Source: Serripes groenlandicus (Eukaryota > Mollusca > Bivalvia > Cardiida > Cardiidae). From it: a stretch of 64,000 bases of DNA. Below the pieces are notes generated by a model. The model worked only from the letters and a program-made list of their open reading frames with translations, ran no database searches and was not told the DNA's origin. The stretch lies in the NCBI GenBank assembly GCA_031761405.1, contig JASEVX010000013.1, forward strand, positions 45,016,105 to 45,080,104. Direction: 5' to 3'. Shown here in pieces: positions 34,235 to 45,129 of this stretch. The position numbers and the translations under genes were made by a program. Every line of letters starts with the position of its first letter. Within the stretch, counting starts at the first letter, position 1.

Positions 34235-34447
34235 ATTAATGAAAGAATACCTATAGGAATAGAGTTGAAAACTATGCTGTGTGATAAAAGGAGAAATCGC
34301 TCATTAAAGCAATATCTCCTTTTGCCAAATAGTTTTCAACTTTTCTCTATAGTTATACTTTCATTTATACATATGTTATTAAATGTATTTAAAATGTCGT
34401 CTGTTGCGTACGCGTCGAATAGGTATATATGTTGTAAAAGACAAAAT
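34235..34447. mobile_element. Family C fragment
   Basis: Central GGAGAAATCGCTCATTAAAGC and right-half GTCGTCTGTTGCGTACGCGTC; the termini are decayed. Confidence 0.65.
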
Positions 34448-34449
34448 TA

Positions 34450-34780
34450 GAAACATTTCGAAAATTACTTATCATGCCAAGAGGGTCTCCCAGCAAGAAA
34501 ACAGACCGTAATAAACTCGACAAACGATATACATGTATATAAATAGAACCAAAGCGACAGACATTTAGAAATAATTATCGATGGATATTCTCGAAGAAAA
34601 GATGACATAGGTAAACTGATCGAAAATAGACTAGCTAAACGATAGATCTAAATAAATTAAACGTGACGAGACACGTAGAACAAATAAACGATGGCTATTC
34701 TCGAAGAAAATTTGACGCAGGAACGTAAGTAGAATTATATAGACAAACAAACATACAAACAAATTGATATTGTTCGAAAG
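34450..34780. other. Unassigned
   Basis: A short direct repeat (CGATGGATATTCTCGAAGAA near 34580 and CGATGGCTATTCTCGAAGAA near 34690) is the only structure seen. Confidence 0.45.
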
Positions 34781-34920
34781 TACAGTGGAACCTGTGTATA
34801 AAGATCACTCATTGGAATAGAAAAATGTGGTCTTGTCATCAGGTGGTCTTATATTCCAGGGTCGTTTAGGAAGAACATTATATATTGGGACATTCGCCGT
34901 AACAGATGTAACTATTCCAG
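34781..34920. mobile_element. Family G element, right end missing
   Basis: TACAGTGGAACCTGTGTATA at left; CATCAGGTGGTCTTATATTC inside. Confidence 0.7.
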
Positions 34921-35164
34921 GGGCATTGCGTACATATTTTAAAAATCTAAAAATTCACATTAAAGGGAGTAAAATCAAGATTTCGGAGAGTGCTGTCTTC
35001 TAAATGATTAGTTCAATGTAGTAATCAATATCAAGTAACTGTGCAGTTAATTTATGAACATACACAAATTTAACAAAAATTCAATTTAAACAATTTGTCC
35101 ATTCCTTTTTGTCATAATATTTTCAAAAGTCATATACCGTATATACGTCAAAACGCCTCTACAT

Positions 35165-35455
35165 GTGGGGATTGATTTATTGATTGAGTGGGGTTTAACG
35201 CCGTTTTTAACAATTTCTCAGTCATATCACGGCGGGCAGTTCACCTACACACGTATTTCCTGGTTTTCTCACACCAGTACTCCACACAACAATCTTCCTA
35301 AACAACTTGCTGCTTTTGCGCATAGACTTAGCCCATTGGAGGAAGACGAATGATGCATGTCGCATTGACTTTTGTCAAACGTCGGAAAGAAAGTTGGCCG
35401 AGCCAGGATTCGAACTCACAACCCCTGGATTGACATCCCGCGTCGCTACTACATG
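35165..35455 (-). mobile_element. tRNA-derived SINE, reverse
   Basis: Same subfamily as 20600-20935: GGGTTTAACGCCGTTTTTAAC, TATCACGGCGGGCAG, CAGGATTCGAACTCACAACC. The head is truncated. Confidence 0.83.
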
Positions 35456-35730
35456 TGGGGAAGGTGTTAAACTATGGCGTTTTGTGTTTATTATATTCTT
35501 TTGTTCTAGTAAAGTACGCAACAAATGTAAAACAATATACGAACACGTGCTCTTTAGGTTTATTTATTTGTGTAAATGATACTATTCAGTTTAAGGTGAT
35601 TAATTTTAAACAAAAGCCTTAAATGACATATCAGACATTAATCGATCATGCATATAGTTTTAAACATGTTGTCCCTTATGACGGCAGAACAGCTTGGTCC
35701 AAACAGGTGGTAATTGTTTCGAAAATTCAT

Positions 35731-36524
35731 ATAACTACGTAGGTTTATACCTTACAGTTGACCTGATAACTACGTAGGTTTATACCTTACACTTGACCTG
35801 ATAACTACGTAGGTTTATACCCTACACTTGACCTGATAACTACTGATAACTACGTAGGTTTATACCTTACAATTGACCTGATAACTACGTAGGTTTATAC
35901 CTTACACTTGACCTGATAACTACTGATAACTACGTAGTTTTATACCTTACACTTGACCTGATAACTACGTAGGTTTATACCTTACACTTGACCTGATAAC
36001 TACTGATAACTACGTAGGTTTATACCTTACAGTTGACCTGATAACTACGTAGGTTTATACCTTACACTTGACCTGATAACTACGTAGGTTTATACCTTAC
36101 ACTTGACCTGATAACTACGTAGGTTTATACCTTACACTTGACCTGATAACTACGTAGGTTTATACCTTACACTTGACCTGATAACTACGAAGGTTTATAC
36201 CTTACACTTAGGTTTATACCTTACACTTGACCTGATAACTACGTAGGTTTATACCTTACACTTGACCTGATAACTACGTAGGTTTATACCTTACACTTGA
36301 CCTGATAACTACGTAGGTTTATACCTTACACTTGACCTGATAACTACGTAGGTTTATACCTTACACTTGACCTGATAACTACGTAGGTTTATACCTTACA
36401 CTTGACCTGATAACTACTGATAACTACGTAGGTTTATACCTTACAGTTGACCTGATAACTACGTAGGTTTATACCTTACACTTGACCTGATAACTACGTA
36501 GGTTTATACCTTACACTTGACCTG
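35731..36524. repeat. 35-bp satellite, about 22 copies
   Basis: The unit is CTGATAACTACGTAGGTTTA followed by TACCTTACACTTGAC. A 10-bp expansion (CTGATAACTA) occurs at several places, giving a higher-order pattern. The unit contains the palindrome TACGTA. Confidence 0.96.
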
Positions 36525-36559
36525 CTGAGTTTCGGTCGGTTGAGTTGAAAATATATAGT

Positions 36560-36676
36560 TTGTTTGTCCTTTTGTGGTTTGGCGCCGTTTTCAACATTAT
36601 TTCAGTTATATCACGGCGACATTTCACTTATTCATGAGCCCGGGGTTAACAAACCAGTACTAGGCTAGGAAATGTG
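36560..36676 (-). mobile_element. SINE fragment, reverse
   Basis: GGTTTGGCGCCGTTTTCAAC, TCACGGCGACATTTCAC, AAACCAGTACTAGGC. It is cut by a family B fragment. Confidence 0.75.
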
Positions 36677-36744
36677 CGGAATGTGTCGGCCGGATCAGTC
36701 TGCGCGGACAGCGCAGGCTGATCTGGTCGATACATTACGCAGAT
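36677..36744. mobile_element. Family B fragment
   Basis: GGAATGTGTCGGCCGGATC through GATACATTACGCAGATGCG, one palindromic half only. Confidence 0.75.
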
Positions 36745-36749
36745 GCGTT

Positions 36750-37425
36750 GTGCTGCGTTTTCTGTGTTTATAAATGTTATATAACTCCACGAAAAGTTCA
36801 ACAATGTTTAATTATCCCTTAAAACAGATACAGATATTGGCACTCCAACTATTTAAGATAAATGTAACACAACATATCTAAGTCACTTGAACTCAAGTTG
36901 TTTATAACTATGTCTCTGGACTGGAAGTCCCAAAGTATGAATTAAAGTCAAGGTACTCCTTGTAATATTTTTAGTTTTCAAAATCAGAATGTCAATTTAT
37001 GTTAAATTGACTTCAGAACATCAACTTCGGTTGTATTAACTGACCAACCGCAAACATGATTAATTAACCCAATATTAGCCATTGAATAGAAATATAACAA
37101 ATAAGATAAGCCGTGTCAATCACTGCTAAAACAGCTCAAGTCGACATATGGCATGTATAACATCTAGTGTTAACTTTCCAGTCGAAATGTCTAAGAAAGG
37201 GGATATAATTAAGTAAGGTTAATTGAATAACAATTACATATAAAAACTTAACACATATCAAATATCCTCTTGATGTTTCTTGACACGCCGTTTTGACGGC
37301 ATGATGTAAACTTGTAACATATTAAATTCATCATCAACATTCACATTATACATAGTTAATAAATAAAGTCATAGTGAAATGCAAGAAATAATTGTCAAAT
37401 TTAACGGCATAACACTTGCACAAGG
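36750..37425. other. Unassigned AT-rich sequence
   Basis: No gene or repeat recognised. Confidence 0.5.
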
Positions 37426-38060
37426 GCACTCCACCATGACCGTCGTGCCGCGACACGGGATCGAACCCGGGACGCCAGGTTAAAAGGGAATTATTGCCGG
37501 AGCTTTTACAGGTTTTTAAAATGTGTTGTCTTCTGAAAATCTGTCAAAAATTAACTGGTGGAAGACAGCGGTACATTGGTAGAGCGTCGGCCTCTCTAAC
37601 CAAAGATCACGGGTTTGAATCTCATCATGAACGAGTTCTGCCTTTTGGATATTTCAACACAAACGGCTCGACATTTCACTTATTCATGGTCCCTGGGTAA
37701 ACAAACCAGTACTAGGCTAGGAAATGTGCCTTACCCAAGGGCACTCCATCATGACCGTCGTGCAGCGACTGGGGATCGAACCCGGGACGCCCGGTTAAAA
37801 AGGAATTATTGCCGGAGCTTTTGCAGTTTTTTAAAATGTGTTGTCTTCTGGAAAAAAAAATTGGTGGAAGACAGCGGTACATTGGTTGAGCGTCGGCCTC
37901 TCTAACCAAAGATCACGGGTTTGAATCCCATTATGGGCGAGTTCTGCCTTTTGGATTTTTCAATACAAACGGCGCGCGAGTACTGGTTATGTCTTCAGGA
38001 AGCAGATATCGAGCGAGATTAATATAGTCTTAAAGCTCTTTTTTCTTTCAATCGATGTAA
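37426..38060. repeat. Duplicated block of alternating SINE pieces
   Basis: A block containing a reverse SINE end (GGGATCGAACCCGGGACGCC), a spacer (GGAATTATTGCCGGAGCTTT) and a forward SINE head (GACAGCGGTACATTGGT) occurs at about 37430-37660. It recurs at about 37740-37975. The forward head has A- and B-box-like motifs (GGTTTGAATC). Confidence 0.8.
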
Positions 38061-38186
38061 AATGAATTAGTTAAAACTAAAATGAATCTATATATCGAAA
38101 AAGGGTAAATATGATAGCCAATATTTAACTTCTTTGCAGATTTTCCATCTCTAAAATACTACCCTCTTCTCTTCCCTTTTACACTT

Positions 38187-38187
<1 letters not shown>

Positions 38188-38225
<38 letters not shown>
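38188..38225. repeat. Poly-C run (38 nt)
   Basis: Uninterrupted C homopolymer. Confidence 0.9.
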
Positions 38226-38228
<3 letters not shown>

Positions 38229-38279
38229 CCTTTTTTTTCTTCTTTAAAACACATGTTACCCTTTCCCACATAAACACTG

Positions 38280-38625
38280 TTTCTGTTATAGCGCGGTGTT
38301 TCCTTGGTAAGTTACACATACCAGTACAACTGACACCAGCGAGTCAGTACGCCGGGGCGGGTAAGCCATTACTTCCATTTGGAACCCATGCCAAAATACA
38401 AGAAATCTGCAGCAGACGATTTTTAAAAACACCTGTGCAAAAATATCAAAATTCTCTATAAATGAAATTACAACTATTACATAGAGTTGAAAAGATTGAG
38501 GCAAAATGAGAAATTGCTGGTTTTGAGCAATTTCTCCTTTTGTTACAATGTTGTCAAAAGGCGTCTGCACGTCTGTATGTGGGAAAATGTTAAAGTATTT
38601 GGAATGAACCGAGCGGGGATCAAAA
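38280..38625 (-). mobile_element. SINE split by a family C insertion
   Basis: SINE body at 38280-38380 (AGCGCGGTGTTTCCTTGGTA, CCATTACTTCCATTT) continues at 38594 (AAGTATTTGGAATGAACCGA, GGGGATCAAA). Confidence 0.7.
38380..38593. mobile_element. Family C element inside a SINE
   Basis: Left arm AACCCATGCCAAAATACAAG (decayed), AAATCTGCAGCAGACGAT, central GAAATTGCTGGTTTTGAGCAATTTC, right TATGTGGGAAAATGTTAA. Confidence 0.75.
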
Positions 38626-38895
38626 ATATGTTTGCTTTATGGAAATAAAAACAAACGTGAAACTCAATCTGAAACGTAGATTTCCTCTACGTCAATCGTC
38701 CATTGTTTTAACAAAGTATGTAATTTAATTGCCGTGACCCTTTCAGGCAAACAGACGAACATGTTATGCCACGACAGCAGATCACGTTTAGAAAACATGA
38801 TTGGGGAATGAGAATTTATGAGATCTGGTAATTAATGGACCCTGTTTTCCTGCAACATTTTTAAATCTGTATCAATATCCTACTCCAACTTGTCG

Positions 38896-39090
38896 TTAAC
38901 CCTTGTACCACTTGCAGACGCGTTTTAGCGCATCTGAGGCGGACGATATTTGAAAACATTGTAGCAAAGGGAGAAATTGCTAATAACGGGCAATTTCTCT
39001 CTTTGTCGCAATTTTGTCAACTCTATTCAACCATTATACTATCATTTATAAAGGATTTTCAAATTGTTTACCTAGATGTTTTCTTTTTTT
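38896..39090. mobile_element. Family C element, right end missing
   Basis: TTAACCCTTGTACCACTTGC at left; central GAGAAATTGCTAATAACGGGC; interrupted by a T-rich run. Confidence 0.7.
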
Positions 39091-39220
39091 TTTCACGTAC
39101 AATTTATTCGTGATTTAATATCTCTCACTAACCTCTTTGATTGGAGAATATTCTGTTGCTGGATTACAGAGAACAAAGCGCCCTAAGACGCTGACGATGG
39201 GGTATATTTTGTTATTCTAA

Positions 39221-39370
39221 ATTAACCTTTTCCAACGCCTCTGCAGCAGACACCTTTCTAAAACATTGCGGCAAAAAGAGAAACTGCTCAACATGAGCCA
39301 TTTTTCCATTTACCACAAAGTTTGCAATCATTATTAAAAACATTAAATCCTAGATGTTTTCAAGTGAAAG
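39221..39370. mobile_element. Family C fragment
   Basis: TTAACCTTTTCCAACGCCTC, CTGCAGCAGACACC and a decayed central hairpin. Confidence 0.65.
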
Positions 39371-39490
39371 AATTAATGAAATGTCTCAACATGTTTTTTT
39401 TTCTTTTTCAGACATTTTCAACGCAGACGAGTATAAAAATACCATATCAAGTAAACTCATAGTTAAGAAAATTGAACATTAATATAACCT

Positions 39491-39733
39491 TTAACCCTTT
39501 CCCACATAAAACAAATCTGCAGCAGATGACTTTGAACACGTCTAGGCAAATTATTTCAAGTCTCCATAAGATAATTCATAATTATTGTATAGTTGAAATG
39601 ATTTAAAAAAACATTGTGTTAATTAAATGGTGAAATTGCTCATAATGAGCATTTTCTCCTTTTGTCACACTGCTTTTAAAAGTCGTTTAATGCAGGTGCG
39701 TCAGAACGCGTCTGGTATTGGGAAGTTGTTAAT
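39491..39733. mobile_element. Family C element
   Basis: TTAACCCTTTCCCACATAAA at left, TATTGGGAAGTTGTTAA at right. Confidence 0.82.
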
Positions 39734-39734
39734 T

Positions 39735-40052
39735 GATTGATTGACTGGATTGATTACTTGATTATTGATTGATTGATTGATTGGGGTTTAACAATTTATC
39801 AGTCATATCACGGCGGCCAGTTCACCTACTCATGTGTTTCCTGGTTTTCCATCACCAGTACTTCACACAACAATCTTTCCCAAGCAACTGGCTGCTTTTC
39901 CACATAGACTTAGCCCATTGGTGGAAGACGAATGACGCATGTCGCATTGACTTTTGTCAAACCTCGGAAAGAAAGTTGGCCGAGCCGGGATTCGAACTCA
40001 CAACCCCTGGTTTGACAGCCCGCGTCGTTACCGACTGAGCTACCGGGACTCG
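39735..40052 (-). mobile_element. tRNA-derived SINE, reverse
   Basis: (GATT)n tail at 39730-39782, then TATCACGGCGGCCAG, CCGGGATTCGAACTCACAAC and the head CGACTGAGCTACCGGGACTC. Same subfamily as 20600-20935. Confidence 0.87.
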
Positions 40053-40061
40053 ACGGGGGAT

Positions 40062-40082
40062 GGGGGGGGGGGGGGGGGGGGG
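40062..40082. repeat. Poly-G run (21 nt)
   Basis: G homopolymer directly beyond a SINE head. Confidence 0.9.
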
Positions 40083-40189
40083 AAGTTGTTAAACCTTACC
40101 CTGCTGAATTATAACTCATGAAATGAGCACCTCGACGTGTTGACAAGTTCTTTGGTTATCCAGGGAATAATTGCATGATGTCTAACACC

Positions 40190-40420
40190 ACTTTCATTGA
40201 TGTTTCAGTTATAACACGGTGTTTCCTGGGTACGTTACCAGTACTTTGATCCTGGCACCAGCGAGTCAGTCGTAATGCTAACATATTATCCTGAGCGCCA
40301 ACTAACGAGGAGAAAGTCACCATAATCCTTTTAAAAGTATGTGGTATGATGTGGCCGGGGATCGACTTCCACGACTTCCCGCACGCGAGGCGGACGCTCT
40401 ACCATTACACACGACTGATG
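40190..40420 (-). mobile_element. tRNA-derived SINE, reverse
   Basis: TTTCAGTTATAACACGGTG, CAGCGAGTCAGTCGTAATGC, GGGGATCGACTTCC and a decayed head GACGCTCTACCATTACAC. Confidence 0.78.
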
Positions 40421-40429
40421 AGGTCTACT

Positions 40430-40800
40430 TCAAAATGAAATGAAGCCCATGAGAGAGTCAATAAGACGTAAAGTCGCCAGTGACTCAAATATCCATAATA
40501 CATTGGAAAATGTTAGCCAATAATACCATATAATACGGACAATAATAATGAGTTCGATCAATGTTTATTGATTCCAAAATCTATATAAAAAATCATTTAT
40601 AAACATATTTATCAAACATTTTAAATCATTTCCTTTTCCTCGACAACCTATAGATATTATCCGTCGAACAATGTCCCGTCCCGACTGTATAGCATTCAGC
40701 CCTTAACAGCTTGTCCAAACATTTCTTAAGAGCTACTTCATAAAACGTTCTGAATGGATTTATATTTTATATCTCCGTTCTTATTCAAGTTCATGTTTGT
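40430..40800. other. Unassigned AT-rich sequence
   Basis: No gene recognised. Confidence 0.5.
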
Positions 40801-40840
40801 TTATTTGTATGGTGTATTTACGTCGCTTTCAACAGTATTG

Positions 40841-40931
40841 GAGCCGTTCCGCGAGAAAATCAATATTGTAAACTCGTAAAGTATCGATACGGATCAGGCT
40901 AAGCATGTCACACAAGCTAACCCGGACAGAT
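40841..40931. mobile_element. Family B fragment in a SINE remnant
   Basis: GAGCCGTTCCGCGAGAAAAT to AACCCGGACAGATG. Directly before it, GTATTTACGTCGCTTTCAAC is a SINE body start. Confidence 0.75.
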
Positions 40932-40934
40932 GAT

Positions 40935-41255
40935 ACATGCATAGAGTAGGTCATATCTATTTTTAGAGGAGCAAGTCCCTGTGTCTGTGCTCAGAAATGA
41001 ACTGCATGCTCCAAATAAGTAATGTGCTTAGTCAATTTCGAGAAAAAATTTGTTTCCGATCTATAACATACTTGAGAACAAATCCTCGGCACAGAGTATA
41101 GTTTTATAGTATTGGACCAAGGTTATCTAAGTTTGGTTGAGGTAGCTTAATTATGAAATATACTGCCCTTGTATACGTGAATGCATCATTCGGTGTACTG
41201 CACTCGAGAGTATGTATAAAAAAAGACCTTTCGTGGATGTTCAATGGATGTACAA
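40935..41255. other. Unassigned
   Basis: No gene or repeat recognised. Confidence 0.45.
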
Positions 41256-41261
41256 TGTTGG

Positions 41262-41515
41262 TTGATTGATTTTTTTTTACGCCGCTTTTAACATATTTCC
41301 GTTATATACACGTCCTTTCCTTGATAAGTTGTCAATGTATCCTGACACCAGCCCGTAAGTCGTAATGCTAACCCCGCAACCCTGAGCGCTAAGGGGGACA
41401 GGACAATCCATTACTACATGTTCTAAAGTATTTGGTATGACTCGGCCGGGGATCGAACCCGCGACCTTCCGCACCTGAAGCGGACGTTCTACCACAACAC
41501 CACTAAGCCAGTCCA
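41262..41515 (-). mobile_element. tRNA-derived SINE, reverse
   Basis: TTTTACGCCGCTTTTAACAT, CTGACACCAGCCCGTAAGTC, GGGGATCGAACCCGCGAC and the head TACCACAACACCACTAAGCC. Confidence 0.84.
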
Positions 41516-41647
41516 TTTAAAAACAGCCATAGTTGTACAGTCTGTGTGTACTCTTTATACGGATGCTTTAAGGATGTGTGTGCAACTATAAATTATGAAC
41601 AGGAGGAATCTAGATCTGACTGACTGACTGCAAAGGATACTCTGAAT

Positions 41648-41812
41648 CAGAGCTCTAGATACGGGGCACTTTTCATGTTCTAAAATCCGTATTTGACATC
41701 CAAACCCTATGTTGTTGGTACTCAAACGAATCGTCTCAGTGAGACGATTCTTTTGAGTACCCACAACATTGGATTTGGTTGAGTAATAAGAGAAATAGTT
41801 TGGGGAAAATAT
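41648..41812. mobile_element. Family E hairpin element
   Basis: AGAGCTCTAGATACGGGGC at left. The hairpin arms CAAACCCTATGTTGTTGG...GTCTC and GAGAC...CCACAACATTGG pair over more than 30 bp. Confidence 0.85.
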
Positions 41813-41997
41813 ATGTTCACGCGGTTCATAGCTATGACGTCGAGTTCGGTTTTTCCAGTGGATTGGCTGGATTTAGTTTTCAATGACATTTAAGTCACAA
41901 TGTTTGTTTACACGGTTGCGTAAACATTACACGTCTGTGATAAATACTCCATATTTCCTGAAACCCTTTCATCGTGATTTGTTCGTTTCAAAAAACA

Positions 41998-42062
41998 AGA
42001 TACAAGATACAAGATACAAGATACAAGATATAAGATACAAGATATCCAAGATACAAGATATG
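41998..42062. repeat. AGATACA heptamer repeat
   Basis: About eight copies of AGATACA with small variants. Confidence 0.93.
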
Positions 42063-42069
42063 TATTTCG

Positions 42070-42445
42070 TAATTTAGGCCACCGGCCCATTATACAACAT
42101 AATTGATACGTTTATACAACAAAGACTGATGAAATACAGAATAACACTGATATGTGAAGCTGAGTTAGAATCAAGATATTGAAAGAGTCTCGCTTTCTTA
42201 GTTTGAATGCGCTCTGAATGAATGTTGCAGTATTGTAGACTTCAGACAGAATACGTGTATTTACTTTTTAAATTTCCATAAGATTTGTCTTGAGACCTTT
42301 TGTTTATCCAGGATATGTTAAATTAAATGTCTCTTAAATGTACAATAGGTTCACATTGTTGGCAAAATACTCTGTGTAGGTTCCTATTAAACGACCGTCG
42401 TTTTCATAAATAACTATCGTGGGAAAAGTAGCGATATGTAAGGTT
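42070..42445. other. Unassigned
   Basis: No gene or repeat recognised. Confidence 0.45.
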
Positions 42446-42448
42446 TAT

Positions 42449-42705
42449 ATTTGTTTGTTTGTTTGTTTGTTTGGAGTTTAACGCCGCTTTCAACAGCTTT
42501 GGTCATATCACGGCGGTCAGTGCACCTACCCATGTTTTCCTGGCTTTCCCACACCAGTACTTACACAACATTCTTTCGAAGCCACTGACTGCTTTCTCAC
42601 ATAGATCAGAGGTGAGAGGCAATGGAAAACATCGCCCGAAAGAATGGCGCCGCAACCGGGTATCGAACCCGTGACCTCCAGATCACGAGTCAGATACGCT
42701 ACCGT
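42449..42705 (-). mobile_element. Young tRNA-derived SINE, reverse
   Basis: TTTG repeat at the tail end, then GGAGTTTAACGCCGCTTTCA, GGTCATATCACGGCGGTCAG and GGGTATCGAACCCGTGACCT. Nearly identical to the copy at 59404. Confidence 0.88.
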
Positions 42706-42838
42706 TTATATTTGAAAACCTTATCAAATGGAAGTACAACGGCAATTATATACCCAGCATGATGCACTGAAAATAGCGTAAAATCGTTCACAATTTCATC
42801 TGCAGCGACGTCCAATATGGTCGGTGCCATGGAAAGGT

Positions 42839-43297
42839 TTAACCCCTTCCCACATACAGGCGCACTATGACGCCTCTGCAGCAGACAACTCCTGAAAACA
42901 TTATTGTGGCAAAAGAAGAAATTGTTGACGATGAGCATATTTTCCTTTTTGCCACAGTGTTTCCAACCTTATTCTTTAATTGAGACGTCAACATTACGTG
43001 CCTCTGCGTAATGTATCGACCCAGATCAGCCTGCGCAGTCCGCGCAGACTGATCCGGGCCGACACATTCCGTCTCAGGGGGATAGAGGTATAGAGTAATG
43101 CTTCCTGAAACAGAAAACCACAGGAGGCGAAAAGTGTCTATCCGGGTAAACGTGCGCGGCATGCTTAGGCTGATCCGGGTCGATACATTACGCAGAGTCC
43201 ACAATGTTGGTTTTCTCGCGGGACGGCTCAATTGTTCATTCTTTTAAAGAGAGTAACCATATACATGTTTGACTTAATGTTTTCAAAGTCGTCCTTT
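42839..43297. mobile_element. Family C element split by a family B insertion
   Basis: TTTAACCCCTTCCCACATAC at left, central GAAATTGTTGACGATGAGC. The right half resumes at 43231 and includes ATGTTTTCAAAGTCGTCC. Confidence 0.75.
42981..43230. mobile_element. Family B element inside a C element
   Basis: GAGACGTCAACATT at left, GTTTTCTCGCGGGACGGCTC at right, with AATT directly on both sides. Confidence 0.85.
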
Positions 43298-43299
43298 AC

Positions 43300-43507
43300 C
43301 ACACCCATCAAGCCTGCAGCAGAAAACTTTGAAAACGTCTAGGCAAACATGAGGACAATCTATATAAAATTTATAAATTGTGTTGAAACTTTGTACCAAA
43401 AGGAAATATTGCTTATAATGAACAATGTTTCATTTTGTCACAATGTTTTCCAAATTCGTCCGCTGCAGAGGTGTCGGAAATGTGTCTACATTTTGGAAAA
43501 GGGTTAA
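43300..43507. mobile_element. Family C element
   Basis: CCTGCAGCAGAAAACTTTG, central ATTGCTTATAATGAACAAT, right TTTTGGAAAAGGGTTAA. Confidence 0.72.
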
Positions 43508-43686
43508 CGCTGTAAGATTACTGGATCTATAAAATAACCACCGGACAGATAAAAAACACTGTTTTTATAAATTAACGCCAATATTGATATTATACAGACA
43601 TTGGTCCATTTGTAAACGGATAATGTTACTATTTGTTTGTCTGATTGGTAACGGCCTTTTTTACCGCAACAAAGATATTGATAATT

Positions 43687-43743
43687 GAGCCATTCCACGA
43701 GAAAACCAACACTATGGCCCCTGCGTAATGTACCGGCCCGGAC
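43687..43743. mobile_element. Family B fragment
   Basis: GAGCCATTCCACGAGAAAAC to GTACCGGCCCGGAC, then a new B copy begins. Confidence 0.75.
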
Positions 43744-43760
43744 ACCCCCTTTTACCACAT

Positions 43761-44022
43761 GAGCCGTCCCGCGAGAAAACCAACATTATGGCCTCTGCGT
43801 AATGTACCGTCCCAGATCAGCCTGCGCAGTCCGCGAAGGCTAATCCGGGCCGCCACATTCCGTCTCAGGGGGATAGAGGTATAGAGTAATGATTCCTGAA
43901 ACAGAAAATCCACAGGAGGCGAAAAGTGTCTGTCCAGGTAAGCCTGCGTGGCATGCTTAGGCTGATCCGGGTCGATACTTTACGCAGAGTTCGCAATGTT
44001 GGTTTTCTCACGGGACAGTTCA
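43761..44022. mobile_element. Family B element, near complete
   Basis: GAGCCGTCCCGCGAGAAAAC at left, GGTTTTCTCACGGGACAG at right. Confidence 0.88.
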
Positions 44023-44099
44023 TATTTTAGATTCATCGGTCCAAGTGTAAACGAATACTGACGTGGTTGATTTGTTAAGTTGTTTGTTTGCATGGAACA

Positions 44100-44233
44100 A
44101 AAATCAGTTATATCTCGGCGTTTCCTGGGTAAGTTACTAGTACTACCGGTATGATTCATCCTGGTACCCAGGTACCCGTCGATATGCTATCCACACACTC
44201 CTGAGCACCAATGATGGAAACCATTTCTACAGA
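44100..44233 (-). mobile_element. SINE fragment, reverse
   Basis: ATCAGTTATATCTCGGCG, TTTCCTGGGTAAGTTACTAG and CTCCTGAGCACCAATGATGG. Confidence 0.65.
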
Positions 44234-44237
44234 CGAC

Positions 44238-44522
44238 TCGTGGTTACTCGAATATGAGATAACTCGAATATGAGATGACTCGAATATGAGATAACTCGAA
44301 TATGAGATGACTCGAATATGAGATGACTCGAACATGAGATGACTCGAATATGAGAAAACTCGAATTTGAGATAACTCGAATATGAGATGACTCGAATATG
44401 AGATAACTCGAATATGAGATAAGTCTAATATGAAACAACTCGGATATGAGATAACTCGAATATAAAATAACTCGGATATGAGATAACTGTAGATATGAGA
44501 TAACTCGAATATATCGAATAAC
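44238..44522. repeat. 16-bp minisatellite AACTCGAATATGAGAT
   Basis: About 17 copies with small variants; the unit is itself partly palindromic (CTCGAATATGAG). Open frames across it are artefacts. Confidence 0.94.
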
Positions 44523-44524
44523 AC

Positions 44525-44850
44525 GAACTAATTCCTGGATCGCAACTATCTTTTGAAAATAACGTAGCAGCATTTTTTTTTTATTCGTTTTTGTTTCATT
44601 TATATAACTTTATAAGCCACGTGTATTTGTTATGGGAAGTTCGTTGCAATCCTCCCACATACCTTATAGAAAACACGTATTTAGTAGATATTTGTAAGTA
44701 TATGTAATTTATAATGCACAGTTATGTTATAAACATGCAATTTCTAAGGTTTTTCCATAAGATAATTTATTTTAATTATATCTAACGCCGTTTGTCACGT
44801 AGAAGACGAGCAACTACAACTGCTGCTGCTGCGTATGCACAGCCTTATCT
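44525..44850. other. Unassigned AT-rich sequence
   Basis: No gene recognised. Confidence 0.45.
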
Positions 44851-44854
44851 GAGT

Positions 44855-44910
44855 ATTTCTGCAGCAGACGACTCTTAACATATTTTGCAAAATGAGAACA
44901 CTAAAAGTTT
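44855..44910. mobile_element. Family C fragment
   Basis: ATTTCTGCAGCAGACGACTC only. Confidence 0.5.
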
Positions 44911-44978
44911 GTTCCCCATTTTCCATAATATTTTTTATATAACCTGTGATGGATGTAAATTCCTTTCTGATTTATCCG

Positions 44979-45125
44979 TTACCCCTTTCCCTCATACGAC
45001 AATTCTGCAGCAGACGACTTTGAATACAACGTCAAAAAGTAGAACATCTCTATAAATGAATGGATAACCTATGACTATACGTGGCTAAAGGAGAAATTAC
45101 TCATCTATATGAGGTTAAGGGTTAA
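44979..45125. mobile_element. Family C element, internally deleted
   Basis: GTTACCCCTTTCCCTCATAC at left, TATGAGGTTAAGGGTTAA at right; most of the right half is missing. Confidence 0.8.
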
Positions 45126-45129
45126 TCAA

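Noticed and set aside
44156..44573. 122- and 109-codon minus-strand frames
   Set aside because: Translation of the 16-bp AACTCGAATATGAGAT repeat.
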